DNA from: Flavobacteriaceae bacterium
GTDB lineage: Bacteria > Bacteroidota > Bacteroidia > Flavobacteriales > Flavobacteriaceae
DNA length: 64,000 nucleotides
Reading direction: 5' to 3'
Assembly (NCBI GenBank): GCA_018402385.1
Contig: JAGYJA010000004.1
Coordinates: 1 to 64,000, forward strand
In this document: piece by piece, positions 10,689 to 21,233 of the stretch
Numbering within the stretch: the first letter of the stretch is position 1
How the letters are laid out: each line of letters begins with the position of its first letter
Notes under the pieces: model-generated
Databases searched by the model: none
Told to the model about the DNA's origin: nothing
The model's input: only the letters and a program-made list of their open reading frames with translations
Translations under genes and position numbers: made by a program

Positions 10689-11969
10689 ATGCTTACTTTA
10701 GACAAAATCACATCACAACAGGCCATTGAATTAGAAGACAAACACGGTGCTCACAATTACCACCCGTTACCAGTTGTTTTAAGTAAAGGAAAAGGGGTTC
10801 ACGTTTGGGATGTGGAAGGAAAAAAATACTATGATTTTTTATCGGCTTACTCGGCTGTGAATCAAGGACATTGTCATCCCAAAATCGTAAATGCAATGTC
10901 CCGTCAAGCGGAAACACTTACACTAACTTCTCGTGCATTTCACAATGATATGCTTGGGAAATTTGAAAAATACATCACAGAATATTTCAGCTTTGACAAG
11001 GTTTTACCGATGAATACAGGTGCCGAAGCCGTTGAAACAGCTATAAAAATTGCAAGAAAATGGGCTTATGAAGTCAAAGGCGTGGAAGAACGGGAAGCTC
11101 AAATTATTGTTGCAGAAAATAATTTTCACGGAAGAACCACCACAGTGATTTCGTTTTCAAACGATGAAAATGCCCGAAAGAACTTCGGACCCTTTACACC
11201 CGGGTTTATCAAAATTCCATATGATGATATCGAGGCATTGGAAAACGCCATTAAAAGCAGTAAAAATGTGGCAGGCTTCCTTATAGAGCCCATTCAGGGA
11301 GAAGCGGGAGTTTATACTCCGGCTGATGATTATATGAGCAAAGCAAAGGCGTTGTGCAACAAGCACAATGTGCTTTTTATGGCAGATGAAATCCAAACCG
11401 GTATTGCCAGAACAGGTTCATTGCTCGCTGTTTGTGGAAACTGTAGCTGTGAAAATCACTGTGAACGACAAGCAACTTACAGCCGCCCTGATATTTTGAT
11501 TCTTGGGAAAGCCCTTTCAGGAGGTGCTTATCCGGTTTCAGCGGTATTGGCTGATAACGCCATTATGAATGTCATAAAACCCGGTCAACACGGTTCCACT
11601 TTTGGTGGGAATCCTATAGCCGCTGCCGTTGGTATGGCCGCATTGGAAGTTGTAAAAGAAGAAAACCTTGCGCTCAACTCCAGAGTTTTGGGCAAGCTCT
11701 TTAGAAGTGAACTAAACAAATACATTGAAGAAAGTTCAATCGTAAAACTGGTGAGAGGACGCGGACTTTTAAACGCCATTGTCATCAATGATTCTGAAGA
11801 TAGTTCGACTGCCTGGGATATCTGCATTGCTTTACGTGACAACGGACTGCTGGCAAAACCCACTCACGGCAATATTATTCGGTTTGCGCCGCCTTTGGTG
11901 ATGAACGAAGAACAACTGCTGGATTGTGTTTCCATTATCATAAAAACACTCAAACAGTTTGAAAAGTAA
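10689..11969 (+). CDS. rocD: Ornithine--oxo-acid aminotransferase
   Basis: A 426-residue PLP enzyme of aminotransferase class III. It moves the delta-amino group of ornithine to 2-oxoglutarate, linking arginine catabolism to proline and glutamate. Lys274 in ILGKALSGG is the PLP lysine. [10 protein letters not shown] (198-207) and MADEIQTG (231-238) are the usual cofactor segments. The protein carries a cysteine cluster, Cys249-x2-Cys252-x-Cys254-x3-Cys258, inserted just before the PLP lysine. Vertebrate ornithine aminotransferase lacks it; relatives in Bacteroidota have it. The downstream neighbour is convergent. Confidence 0.92.
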   Translation: MLTLDKITSQQAIELEDKHGAHNYHPLPVVLSKGKGVHVWDVEGKKYYDFLSAYSAVNQGHCHPKIVNAMSRQAETLTLTSRAFHNDMLGKFEKYITEYFSFDKVLPMNTGAEAVETAIKIARKWAYEVKGVEEREAQIIVAENNFHGRTTTVISFSNDENARKNFGPFTPGFIKIPYDDIEALENAIKSSKNVAGFLIEPIQGEAGVYTPADDYMSKAKALCNKHNVLFMADEIQTGIARTGSLLAVCGNCSCENHCERQATYSRPDILILGKALSGGAYPVSAVLADNAIMNVIKPGQHGSTFGGNPIAAAVGMAALEVVKEENLALNSRVLGKLFRSELNKYIEESSIVKLVRGRGLLNAIVINDSEDSSTAWDICIALRDNGLLAKPTHGNIIRFAPPLVMNEEQLLDCVSIIIKTLKQFEK

Positions 11970-11982
11970 ATATAAAAATAAT

Positions 11983-12237
11983 TTAATAGTTCATATCCAT
12001 ATCACTCATTCCTGTTAAAAAGGCTGCTCCAAAAATGACAGCAATCAAGATGTAAAGAACAAGAATGACGGCATACCAAAGCAAAAGTGCTTTTGCCCAA
12101 TTTGTTCTTGTGGCATTGGTTGAACTTCCAAAAGCCCATACAAATAACATAATGAGTCCCACTAAAGGAATGGCCGCGACAAAGACGGTAATGAACCAGT
12201 CTTTGACAGACATGATTTGATTGTTTTGATTTTCCAT
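11983..12237 (-). CDS. Small two-helix membrane protein
   Basis: An 84-residue protein with two strongly hydrophobic segments (about residues 14-34 and 48-72) joined by a polar loop containing TRTNWAKA. A short acidic tail (GMSDMDMNY) ends it. The pattern of a start VKDWF, a helix with IPLVGLIMLFVWAF, and a loop with NWAKA is one I know from many uncharacterised small bacterial membrane proteins. No function is known. It stands alone, convergent with rocD. Confidence 0.7.
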   Translation of the reverse strand: MENQNNQIMSVKDWFITVFVAAIPLVGLIMLFVWAFGSSTNATRTNWAKALLLWYAVILVLYILIAVIFGAAFLTGMSDMDMNY

Positions 12238-12314
12238 TGGTTAAATAGTTTAAAATTAGCTACATAAAGATAATAAAATTATTTTAACCGTCATGCAGAT
12301 TCATTTAAAATGAA

Positions 12315-12338
12315 GAAGCCGCTCCCTGGAGCGGCTTC
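12315..12338 (-). terminator. Hairpin after the T9SS secreted protein gene
   Basis: GAAGCCGCTCC and GGAGCGGCTTC form an 11-bp perfect stem around a two-base loop, 26 bases past the stop of the upstream (minus-strand) gene. The following U tract is weak, so termination is likely but not textbook. Confidence 0.6.
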
Positions 12339-12363
12339 AATTTATATGGATATAATGAGTTTT

Positions 12364-14256
12364 CTAATTTTTGTTGTGAACTGTCACTTTATAATCAACA
12401 ATAATATCGTCTTGAGTGACCAGTTTGACAAGATACACACCACTGCTTAAGTTTGCTGTGGAGAAGGTGTAAGTGTTTTGTTTTCCTAAATTCTTTTCGT
12501 GAATCATTAATTTACCGGCCATATCATATACTGATGCCGATTTGATATCAATGGTCTCCGGATTAAAGACTTCAAGTTGTGAAAGCTTGTTGTTCTGGAA
12601 GAAATCAAGATTCATCTCAGTAATTTTCTGTGGGATTTGTTCATCCTGAATGCCTCTTCTAAAGACAATAAAGTAACGATCTTCAATCTTCCCGGCAGTA
12701 CCGTTGTGAGTAATAACAGCTTTGTTCTCTGAATCCAAACGCTGGTATTGGTTGTTTACAAGGTCATACAAATACATATTGTTATTGAAATTGTGAGACT
12801 CAGCAACTTTGACGACAAAGTTTGTATTTCCATTTCTCACTCTCAAGCCCAGTGGAATGACATCATATTCATCAAAAGGACGTGATTGTATGACATAAGG
12901 AGCTGTTTCATCTTCCAATTTCCAGAAGGCATCACCGCTATTAACTATTGATGGGTGCTTAGCATCCCAGCCACGGTCTTTTCCTTTGGTGGTTTCTGAA
13001 GAGAAAATCATTACCATATCTCTAACATATAAATCATTTATTTCAACGTGGAAACGTAAGGTGGGAAAATTAAAACCTGGCTCAGGAGGTAAAGTAACAC
13101 TACCTGAAGAAGCTGAAAATGATGAACCGGAATTATTTCTAAATTCGCTCAAATTACCAGCACCTAAAGCAACATGTCTTCGCATTGAATTGGTAAAAGT
13201 TGCAGTGCCCGTTCCAGAAATACTTGCATCACCTCGAACCATGAATCCTTGACCAATTGGTGCATACCGTCTTTGAACAGGAGTTCCTAAGCCAACATCA
13301 CCTGGTAAAGGATTTCCTGAACCATCATACATAATAAAGGTAGGGACTGCGTAAGTTCCAGCTGCACCACCACCAGGTATCCAGCTACCGTAACCTCCTT
13401 GATAGGCTTCTATATAGTGTGAATTTGTCGCTCTGTTTTGATCCCAATAGTAAGCTGTTGCATCAATGTCAGGATTGTTCAATAAAAATTCAGCCATGTC
13501 TAATGCCGATGGATAAGGGTTTCCTGTTAAGGTTTCTTCACCCATTGAACCACCGTTATGAGCAACAGTAATTGAAATATTTCCATCATTAGGCCTTCCT
13601 CTAAAGTCGTATAATTGGTCGTGTGCATTTCCAACCTGACCTGGTAAACCTGTTCCTTTCATAGTAAAGCCTTCACCTACAACAAGATTTGGGTTTTGAC
13701 CAATAAAAATCCAATTGCTATAACCAGATTGAGCTCTCATCGTATAGATCCATCGTCTTGATACTCTTAAAGTATTATCATCTCCATCAGGAACAGAGCT
13801 TTTAACACCATTTAATCCAAAGATCGTATTTTGTGGAGTACTTCTTGTTGGTTCAAGATTATCTGAGCCATCATTTCTAACCTCAAAAATTCGTTCAATA
13901 CCAAAATTGGTGTTTCCGGCTGCACCGGCAGGGATTCCCACAGGGGATGCCCAGTAGTTGTAATCATAAGCATTGGCCCATCCTCGTTGCCATACTGAGA
14001 TACTTCCTGTACCACTGTTTTGTGAGGCTAGTTTGTCTCCTTGAATGAGTTGTGCATCACCGCGCAGATAGATACTTGCTTGGGTGTCAACTGTATTATT
14101 TTCAACTAGATTGATGTCGTTTTCAACATAAAGTACCACATCGTTGGCATAAATGTAACTGTCTGTGGCACCATTGGGACTTACGTGTAAGTCTGATTGG
14201 GCAGTCAAATTACTAGCAACTAGCAATAGGGATGCTGAGAGTAGTAGGTGTTTCAT
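12364..14256 (-). CDS. T9SS-secreted surface protein with type A sorting domain
   Basis: A protein of about 630 residues. The signal peptide MKHLLLSASLLLVASNLTAQ begins at the ATG at 14256; a longer frame upstream adds 12 residues and is unlikely. The body is rich in Gly/Asn/Ser and aromatic residues, with no enzyme motif I can name. The last 75 or so residues are a T9SS type A domain: a modified FNPETIDI (in place of YPNP), VYDMAGKLM, then LSSGVYLVKLV and the basic end. Proteins like this cross the outer membrane by type IX secretion and are released or bound at the surface. Function is unknown; adhesin or matrix protein are reasonable guesses. Confidence 0.85.
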   Translation of the reverse strand: MKHLLLSASLLLVASNLTAQSDLHVSPNGATDSYIYANDVVLYVENDINLVENNTVDTQASIYLRGDAQLIQGDKLASQNSGTGSISVWQRGWANAYDYNYWASPVGIPAGAAGNTNFGIERIFEVRNDGSDNLEPTRSTPQNTIFGLNGVKSSVPDGDDNTLRVSRRWIYTMRAQSGYSNWIFIGQNPNLVVGEGFTMKGTGLPGQVGNAHDQLYDFRGRPNDGNISITVAHNGGSMGEETLTGNPYPSALDMAEFLLNNPDIDATAYYWDQNRATNSHYIEAYQGGYGSWIPGGGAAGTYAVPTFIMYDGSGNPLPGDVGLGTPVQRRYAPIGQGFMVRGDASISGTGTATFTNSMRRHVALGAGNLSEFRNNSGSSFSASSGSVTLPPEPGFNFPTLRFHVEINDLYVRDMVMIFSSETTKGKDRGWDAKHPSIVNSGDAFWKLEDETAPYVIQSRPFDEYDVIPLGLRVRNGNTNFVVKVAESHNFNNNMYLYDLVNNQYQRLDSENKAVITHNGTAGKIEDRYFIVFRRGIQDEQIPQKITEMNLDFFQNNKLSQLEVFNPETIDIKSASVYDMAGKLMIHEKNLGKQNTYTFSTANLSSGVYLVKLVTQDDIIVDYKVTVHNKN

Positions 14257-14491
14257 AATTTTCGGTTTATTATACAGTAGTTTGGGGTTCACTGTGATTT
14301 AATGTATCAAAAATACAATTTAATTTTAAAAATAATCAAAATTTTACTAATATTTTCGATTATCTGTTTGATTCTTAGGTGGATGTTTTCAGGGTTTTAG
14401 CTCATTTTGATAGCTATTTTTATTCAGCATTTGTGAATTTAATGGTTGCCTTTTTTAGATTTTGTTTACTTTTACCAAAACAATTTTTTAA

Positions 14492-15043
14492 GTGAAACTA
14501 CAAGAAGGTGATTGGGTGAGTGCCATTGACGAGCTTATGGAAGGTCGAGTGATTACTGTGGTTAAGGACATGGTTCACATAAAAACACGCGATGGATTTA
14601 CTCTGGAATTCAATACAAAAGAGTTGATAAAAATTGACGAAGAACTTCCTTTTGACTTCAGAAATACCACCCCAACAGAAAGCATCTTAAAAGACAAAGA
14701 AACGGTCAAACGAAAAAACACCCCTGTTCCTTCAAAAAAAGAACGGCATGCGCCTGCTATGGAGGTGGATTTGCATATCAATCAGCTTATCAAATCAACC
14801 CGTGGCATGGACAATTTTGATATGCTCAATCTTCAAATGGATACTGCAAAACGTCAACTGGAATTTGCCATCAACAACCGCATACAGCGATTGGTTTTTA
14901 TTCACGGAGTGGGAGAGGGTGTGTTGCGCACCGAACTGGAATATCTGCTAAACCGTTATGAGAATCTTAAGTTTTATGATGCTGATTATCAGAAATATGG
15001 CCGCGGTGCTACCGAGGTGTATATTTTCCAAAATCCTAAATAG
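14492..15043 (+). CDS. DUF2027-Smr domain protein
   Basis: A 183-residue protein. Residues 1-60 form the small beta domain (VSAIDELMEGRVITV) found ahead of Smr domains in Bacteroidota. The C-terminal Smr domain (about 90-183) has the DLHI motif and the FIHGVGEG loop, the family's nuclease/nucleic-acid-binding signature. Smr proteins cleave or bind branched DNA or, as shown for some, mRNA at stalled ribosomes; which applies here is unknown. The start is GTG at 14492, chosen because the N-terminal domain begins there and no earlier in-frame ATG exists. Confidence 0.82.
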   Translation: MKLQEGDWVSAIDELMEGRVITVVKDMVHIKTRDGFTLEFNTKELIKIDEELPFDFRNTTPTESILKDKETVKRKNTPVPSKKERHAPAMEVDLHINQLIKSTRGMDNFDMLNLQMDTAKRQLEFAINNRIQRLVFIHGVGEGVLRTELEYLLNRYENLKFYDADYQKYGRGATEVYIFQNPK

Positions 15044-15044
15044 C

Positions 15045-15578
15045 TTACTGCTCAGTTGAGTTTAAAGCACCCATCTCAATTCTTTCTTGTATAATTGTCT
15101 CGTTTTCACTTACTAATTTTATGTTTTCTAAAACAATAGAGGTCGTATAAACAAATGAAGTGTCTTGATCAATGCCAATGCCTGTAAATATCGTATCAGT
15201 AATACGTGTTTGCACATTAGCGATTCCTTCAGTGCTTGTGTAATCTAATTTAATTTCTGGAGCAGTAGGTGGAATAGAACTGCAGAAATAGTCAGTGGGA
15301 ATCTCATCAGAAAACGTTCTGTAATTCACGACATTTGTCGTTGCATCAATATTGAAAGTTAAGGTATCTTCTTTGGTTAATAATGAATCTTGTGTTCTAA
15401 GTTGAAACGAAAGGGTTTCCAAATTGGTGTTGTTGATTTTAAAAAACACATAATCTCCCACATCGCCACACACATTGAGGTCAATAGACTCAAAATCAAA
15501 AGAAGTCACAATCACATCGCCGTCATTACAGGCACTAAAGCTTATTACAATGAACAACGATAAAAAAAAGTTTCTCAT
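15045..15578 (-). CDS. Uncharacterised lipoprotein
   Basis: A 177-residue predicted lipoprotein: MRNFFLSLFIVISFSAC gives the lipobox, followed by a beta-rich domain. The start at 15578 is chosen over a longer frame because it begins the signal peptide. Two further Cys (in NVCGDVG and YFCSSIPP) could form a disulfide. I do not recognise a characterised family. It is convergent with the Smr gene (1 base between stops) and divergent from the cysteine desulfurase gene, 89 bases away. Confidence 0.7.
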   Translation of the reverse strand: MRNFFLSLFIVISFSACNDGDVIVTSFDFESIDLNVCGDVGDYVFFKINNTNLETLSFQLRTQDSLLTKEDTLTFNIDATTNVVNYRTFSDEIPTDYFCSSIPPTAPEIKLDYTSTEGIANVQTRITDTIFTGIGIDQDTSFVYTTSIVLENIKLVSENETIIQERIEMGALNSTEQ

Positions 15579-15667
15579 AACAGGAATGTATTCCACAAAA
15601 GTAATAGTTTTGCAAAACTTAAAACGGAACTTACTCCAATTAATTTCAATTAAACTATTTTTGAAGT

Positions 15668-16815
15668 ATGAATAGCGTTTATTTTGATAGTGCCGCAACC
15701 AGCCAAATGCGTAATGAAGTCATCGACAGGGTTTATGAAGTAATGAAAAATTCTTTTGGAAACCCTTCATCTACACATTCTTACGGAAGGTCATCTAAAT
15801 CTATTATTGAAAACACCAGAAAAACCATTTCCAAGCAATTGGGATGTGCTGCTGCCGAAATTATTTTTACTTCCGGCGGAACCGAAGCCGATAATTTAAT
15901 CTTAAACAGTTGTGTGAGAGATCTGGGTGTACAACGCATCATTTCTTCAAAAATTGAACACCACGCAGTGCTTCATACCATAGACGAACTTCATAAAAAC
16001 TATGGTATCGAACCGGTATATTTGAATTTGAATGCCTGTGGAGAGGTTGATTATGAGCAACTTGAACGTTTGTTGCAAGACTCATCCAAAAAAACCTTGG
16101 TGAGCTTAATGCACGTGAATAATGAAATAGGCACCATGCTGGATATAGAACGGGTCGCAAAAATGACGCAAGCAAGTGGAGCGCTGTTTCATTCAGACAC
16201 CGTGCAATCTGTTGGTCATTTTGAATTGGATTTATCCAAAGTGGGTGTGGACTTTATCGTTGCAGCAGCTCATAAGTTTCATGGCCCCAAGGGAGTTGGT
16301 TTTGCTTTTATCAGAAAAAACTCCGGTTTGCAGTCGTTAATTTTTGGCGGTCAGCAGGAACGCGGTTTAAGAGCCGGCACAGAAGCGGTACACAACATCG
16401 CCGGACTGGAAACTGCTTTTGAATTGGCTTATCAACATTTGGAAAAAGAAAAAAACTATATCCTCGATTTAAAAAAGTATTTTATCAGTGAATTAAAAGC
16501 GCATTTGCCCGGTGTCAAATTCAACGGTGCTTGCACAGATGAATTCAAAAGTACTTATACACTTCTCAATGTATGTTTACCCATTTCACCGGAAAAAGCC
16601 TTGATGCTTCTTTTTCAACTAGATTTAAAAGGAATTGCCTGTTCCAAAGGTAGTGCCTGTCAAAGCGGAAGCGATAAAGGCTCTCACGTTTTAAACGAAA
16701 TATTAAATGAGGAAGACCTTAAAAACCTTCTATTCGATTTTCATTTTCATCTTTTAATACCAAAGAAGAAATTGATTATGTAGTGGAAGTGCTTAAAGAG
16801 TTTGTGAGTAGTTGA
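15668..16815 (+). CDS. Cysteine desulfurase (NifS/IscS family), frameshifted near the C-terminus
   Basis: A class V PLP aminotransferase that takes sulfur from cysteine for Fe-S clusters and thiolated tRNA. Lys203 (AAHKFHGPKG) binds PLP. Cys331 (SKGSACQSGS) is the persulfide cysteine. The reading frame breaks at an A run (16721-16725): as given it ends at 16783 in an unrelated tail. Adding one A restores a family-typical ending with SIRFSFSSFNTKEEIDYV and a stop at 16815, giving 382 residues and exactly 383 codons. A sequence error is the simplest reading. No IscU partner is adjacent. Confidence 0.88.
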
Positions 16816-16882
16816 GTTTTATAGTGGTGAGTTTGAAAGCACCAAATTAAAAAGCACCAAAATCCAATTGGTTAAAGGAAAC

Positions 16883-19345
16883 CTAAAACCGCATCGTCGT
16901 TCTCACATTAAAAACCCTTGGTGTAAGGAAATTGGGAATGGCATACTGTACTTTGGTATCTACATCCCTCACAAAGGTGTTTGTAATCGAGTTTTGAACA
17001 TCAAAAATATTATAGATTTCAAAACCAACAGTAAATTCCTTAAAGGGTTTTAACCAACCGCTATCCCTTAACTTATCTTCATTAACAAGCACATAAGAAA
17101 ACCCCACATCGGCTCTTTTGTAATCGGGTAAGCGGGTTTGAAAGTCATACGGATCGGCATAACTGGGTGAACCACCGGGAAGTCCGGTATTGTAAACCAG
17201 GTTTAAATACATTTTTAAATCCGGTATTCTAGGGGCATAATCCTGAAAGAGGATTCCAAATTTCAATCGCTGGTCTGTGGGTCTAAAAATATAGCCGCGG
17301 TCATTGATGTTTTCCTCCGTTTTTAGATATCCAAAACTCAACCAACTTTCTGTTCCGGGGACAAATTCGCCGGTGAGGCGCAAATCGAGACCATACGCAT
17401 AAGCAACGGCATTGTTTTCTGCCCGGTATCTTATTCTAACGTTTTCAAGGGTGTATGGGTTTACATCTGTGAGGTTTTTATAATACACTTCAGAGTTGAG
17501 GATAAATTTTCGTTCCCACATATTAAAACTGTAATCATTTCCAAGAACGATATGAACAGATTGTTGTGCTTTTACATTGGGTCTTACTGTCCCTGTCGAG
17601 TCGCGCAATTCCCTGTAAAAAGGAGGCTGGTGATAAAACCCACCCGAGAGTCTAAAGAGCATATCTGCATTCCATTTGGGTTTAAGTGCAACTTGTGCAC
17701 GTGGGCTAAAAACGGTTTGAGTAACAGATTCAATTCCCTCACCGCTTACGGTCCAGTTGTGTGCTCTCACTCCGGCATTGAGCCACAATTCATTATCGCC
17801 AATATTTGTTCGTTTACTCCACTGTACAAATCCGGAAATACGGTCAATTTGCACATCATTAAATGCATCGATGTCATTAAAAGGAACCAGTGGCGAATCA
17901 AAAGGATTGTAAGGTTGGTCATTGATAAATTCAATACCGGGAGGACGGATGGAGAATCCGGCAGAATCAATTATTTCAAATTCCTGAACGCGGTCCCTGA
18001 TGTCTTCACGGGTGTATTTAAGACCATAACTAATTTGATGGTCATCAATCATGTAATCACCTTTGTGCTCGAGATTGAAGATAAGTGCATCCAGGTCATT
18101 TCGGGCATGCGTCAATTGTGAGCCAATCGCCCGACTGAACTCAACATCGCCCAATCCACTGGAGCCTATGTCTGTATTGACCTCGCCAAGGCGGTATTGT
18201 GCCAAAATATCAAAGTGTTCTTGTTCCTGAGTGTGGTAAGCAGAAGCGATAAATTTTAATGTTAGGTTTTCATTGGCAGCATAGGTAGCTTTGAACGCTC
18301 CAAAATAAGTTTCATAAGTGTCTTTTTCCTGCCCTTCATAAAACACCAAAAGTGCTCTGGGGTCTGCCAATGTACCAAAATTGGTCTGTCTTGTAAGGGG
18401 CTCATAACTGTAATCATTGATGGAAATGTTCCCTAAAAATCCCAATTCCAGTTTGTTGTTGACTTTGTAAGTAATGTAAGTTTGTGCATCTGCAAAAATG
18501 GGGGTGAAGTTGGTTTCAGTTTCCTGTGCTTTTACCAGCAGGCTGTTGTTTCTGTAACGTAAACCTCCAATGGCTGTTAATCGTCCATTTTTAGAAATGC
18601 CAGCAGCAGAGACACTGGCGCCCAATAAACTTAAATCAACTGAAGCATCAAAAGCTACCGGTCTTCGGTAAGTGATGTCCAGGACAGAGGATAGTTTATC
18701 ACCATATTTTGCTTGAAAACCACCTGCTGAAAAATCAACATTGGAAGTCAAATCACTATTCACAAAACTCAAACCCTCCTGTTGCCCGCTTCTTATGAGG
18801 AAAGGACGATAGACTTCAACTTCATTGACATACACCAGGTTTTCGTCATAGTTGCCACCACGCACGGAGTATTGCGTGCTCAATTCATTGTTACTACTCA
18901 CCCCGGGAAGGGATTTTAATAAATTTTCTACACCGGCATTGGCACCCGGAATTTTTCTAATGGTTTCTGGGGTTAAGTTGATGATTCCCTGCACTTGTTT
19001 GTTTTGTCTTCCGGAAATGAGAACTTCGCCAATTTGTTCAATATCCATAGACATTACCGGATTAAATTCATAGTCTTCATTGGGACTTAAATTTATGGTA
19101 AGCGAAATGTTTTTAAAACTAATGTGAGAAAATTGCAATGTTACATCTTGGTCTGCAGGAATTTCCAGCAAATAAAAACCGCTCATATCTGTCATTTCTC
19201 CTGAAGTTCCATAAGTGACGCTTACTCCCGGTATGGGTTGGTTTTCATTATCAAGGATAACCCCTTTGATGGTTGCTGTTTGAGAAAAAATGGTGTTGCC
19301 AATTAAAAGGACAAGTAAAATCTGAAGAAGTTTAAATGTTTTCAA
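16883..19345 (-). CDS. TonB-dependent outer membrane receptor with carboxypeptidase-like N-terminal domain
   Basis: About 820 residues: signal peptide (ending TIFSQ), an N-terminal carboxypeptidase-regulatory-like beta sandwich (ATIKGVILDNENQPIPGVSV), a plug domain (about 110-230, GGNYDENLVYVNEVEVYRP) and a 22-strand barrel ending in a terminal Phe (VRTTMRF). It imports an unidentified ligand through the outer membrane with TonB energy. The TTG at 19345 is preferred to an ATG at 19414: it begins the signal peptide and falls 10 bases after the stop of the upstream M23 gene, so the two are probably co-transcribed. No SusD partner is present, so it is not a SusCD-type glycan porter. Confidence 0.85.
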   Translation of the reverse strand: MKTFKLLQILLVLLIGNTIFSQTATIKGVILDNENQPIPGVSVTYGTSGEMTDMSGFYLLEIPADQDVTLQFSHISFKNISLTINLSPNEDYEFNPVMSMDIEQIGEVLISGRQNKQVQGIINLTPETIRKIPGANAGVENLLKSLPGVSSNNELSTQYSVRGGNYDENLVYVNEVEVYRPFLIRSGQQEGLSFVNSDLTSNVDFSAGGFQAKYGDKLSSVLDITYRRPVAFDASVDLSLLGASVSAAGISKNGRLTAIGGLRYRNNSLLVKAQETETNFTPIFADAQTYITYKVNNKLELGFLGNISINDYSYEPLTRQTNFGTLADPRALLVFYEGQEKDTYETYFGAFKATYAANENLTLKFIASAYHTQEQEHFDILAQYRLGEVNTDIGSSGLGDVEFSRAIGSQLTHARNDLDALIFNLEHKGDYMIDDHQISYGLKYTREDIRDRVQEFEIIDSAGFSIRPPGIEFINDQPYNPFDSPLVPFNDIDAFNDVQIDRISGFVQWSKRTNIGDNELWLNAGVRAHNWTVSGEGIESVTQTVFSPRAQVALKPKWNADMLFRLSGGFYHQPPFYRELRDSTGTVRPNVKAQQSVHIVLGNDYSFNMWERKFILNSEVYYKNLTDVNPYTLENVRIRYRAENNAVAYAYGLDLRLTGEFVPGTESWLSFGYLKTEENINDRGYIFRPTDQRLKFGILFQDYAPRIPDLKMYLNLVYNTGLPGGSPSYADPYDFQTRLPDYKRADVGFSYVLVNEDKLRDSGWLKPFKEFTVGFEIYNIFDVQNSITNTFVRDVDTKVQYAIPNFLTPRVFNVRTTMRF

Positions 19346-19355
19346 GTGTGTGTAT

Positions 19356-21075
19356 TTATTTTCTGTAAAAAGTTGTCTCAAATTTAGAACTATTTCCAAC
19401 ATTATCGGTAACAATGAGTTTTAAATTGTTTTCAGTTTCTGAAATCACCTTCTCACTAAAATCATAGGTGAGCGTGTTGTTTTTGTATTCATATTCCATC
19501 AAAATCCACTTGCCATTAAGGGTGGCTCTGTAATTTTTGATACCACTTTGTTTATCATCAATTTTGACTTGCAGTGTTTGGTGATTGCTAATCCATTGTT
19601 TGTCAGAGAAATTTGCTGCTGTAATTTCCGGTTGTATCGTGTCAATAGCGAGACCATACTTACCAAACTCTCTTACTTTTGTTGATAAGACATTACCTTG
19701 ACGGGAGGTGCTTCTGTAATAGGGTTCCCCTCTATAGTTAAGCTTACCAATAAACACCTTGTCCATATCTGAAGCTTCATAATTTGAAACATCCACAGAA
19801 ATTGTAACGTTTGTGTGTAAAGGAATGTTGTCTTCATGAAAATTTAGAATATCCCCATCAGAGGTAATTTGCAAATAAGCGTCTTCATAAAGACTGTTTG
19901 GAGGGATGTAAATTGAAAATTTACCTTCAACAATGGTTGCACCCTCACGTGCGACAACAAAATGATTGTGTTCTTCAGTAATTTTTTCATTTTTAATGGG
20001 AAGTATAGTTCCATCAATTGGAATTGAAATGCGCACATTGTTACCATTAAAATCAGTCACAAAAATAGTATAAGAGGAGCTAAGGCTATCAGTGACTGAA
20101 ATGTAGCCGTTGTTTTTTGAGGATTTTAATATACTTAAGGGGTTGTTTCTTTCGATAAAGAGTTTTTGAATTCTTGATTTTTTTTCTTTGAAATAGGCGT
20201 AGTCAGTAAATCTGTTAATGTATCTGGTTTCATCAAATGAAATGCGGTCAAAAACAATATCGATACTTTTTTCACCATTGTGATGCGTTTGGATTCTAAA
20301 GACACCATTTCGGTTGTTGGCTGCATTTTGTTGGTCAACTGTTGAAACACCAAAACCCAGGGTGCCAAATGCAGTAATTTTTTCTGCGATATAATTTCCG
20401 TCATTTTGAGGAATTAAGCGGAGTTGTTGGGGATTTTGGTTTTGATTTACGTGAGAATCCTCTCCTTGAGGATAGACAAATACACTGTTTATCAAGGGGT
20501 TTCTGGTATCTTCTACATTAATGCCAAAAAGTTTTGGATTCATGGGTCGCGCAGCGTTGTCTCTAATTTCAAAGTGCAAATGAGGACCCCCGCTACTGCC
20601 CGAGTTCCCGGTGTAACCAATCAAGTCTCCTTTTTTTACAGGTAATTGACCTGCCTTGGGATACACTTGTATTTCATAAGATTCATTTTCATATTGTGTT
20701 TTTTTGACATAGTCTTGAATCTCACCGGCATATTTTTGAAGGTGTGCATACACTGTTGAGTAGCCATTGGGATGTTGAATGTACAATGCTTTTCCATAAC
20801 CAAAATGAGCGACTCTTATTCTATTTACAAAACCATCTGCAGCAGCATAAATTGGAATTCCTTGACGTTGTTGTGTGCGGATGTCGAGACCCGCGTGAAA
20901 ATGGTTTGTGCGCAACTCTCCAAATGTTCCAGATAATTGAATCGGGAATTTTTAAAGGAGTTTCAAAATAATCTTGAGGAATATCATCTGGAATGGAATA
21001 GCTTAAATTTGATAAATCTCCTTGAGCATTTGATACACAACAAACTAAAAAAAATAAAAATAAAATGCGGCTCAT
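19356..21075 (-). CDS. M23 (LytM) family metallopeptidase, frameshifted
   Basis: A periplasmic or surface endopeptidase likely acting on peptidoglycan cross-links. It has a signal peptide (MSRILFLFFLVCCVSNAQ, start at 21075), then a LytM domain with the zinc ligands in NHFHAGLD and GPHLHFEIRD, then about 350 residues of beta-rich domains. As given, the frame breaks at a GGG run (20944-20946): the N-terminal 44 residues are in one frame and the peptidase in another. Removing one base joins PLKIP to IQLSGTFGELRTNHFH, giving 572 residues in 573 exact codons. It is the first gene of the pair with the TonB receptor. Confidence 0.85.
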
Positions 21076-21175
21076 AATCTTGAAATCTGTTGACATTACA
21101 AAGTAAAACAAATGTGTCAAAATCACAACTCAAATAAAAACAAAATATTATTTACAAAAAAAACGAATTAAAATG

Positions 21176-21206
21176 TTGCCTTATTAGCTAAGGTATATTA
21201 ACTTTG
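21176..21206 (+). promoter_or_regulatory. Promoter of the coiled-coil/zapA operon
   Basis: TTG (21176-21178), 20 bases, then TAACTTTG (21199-21206) fits the Bacteroidota promoter consensus. It lies 27 bases before the first ATG. Confidence 0.65.
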
Positions 21207-21233
21207 TGTGATTAGCATAGAAGTACTTTTTTA

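Noticed and set aside
17552-18121. 189-codon open frame opposite the TonB receptor
   Set aside because: Antisense shadow of a conserved barrel; no start context or homologous pattern.
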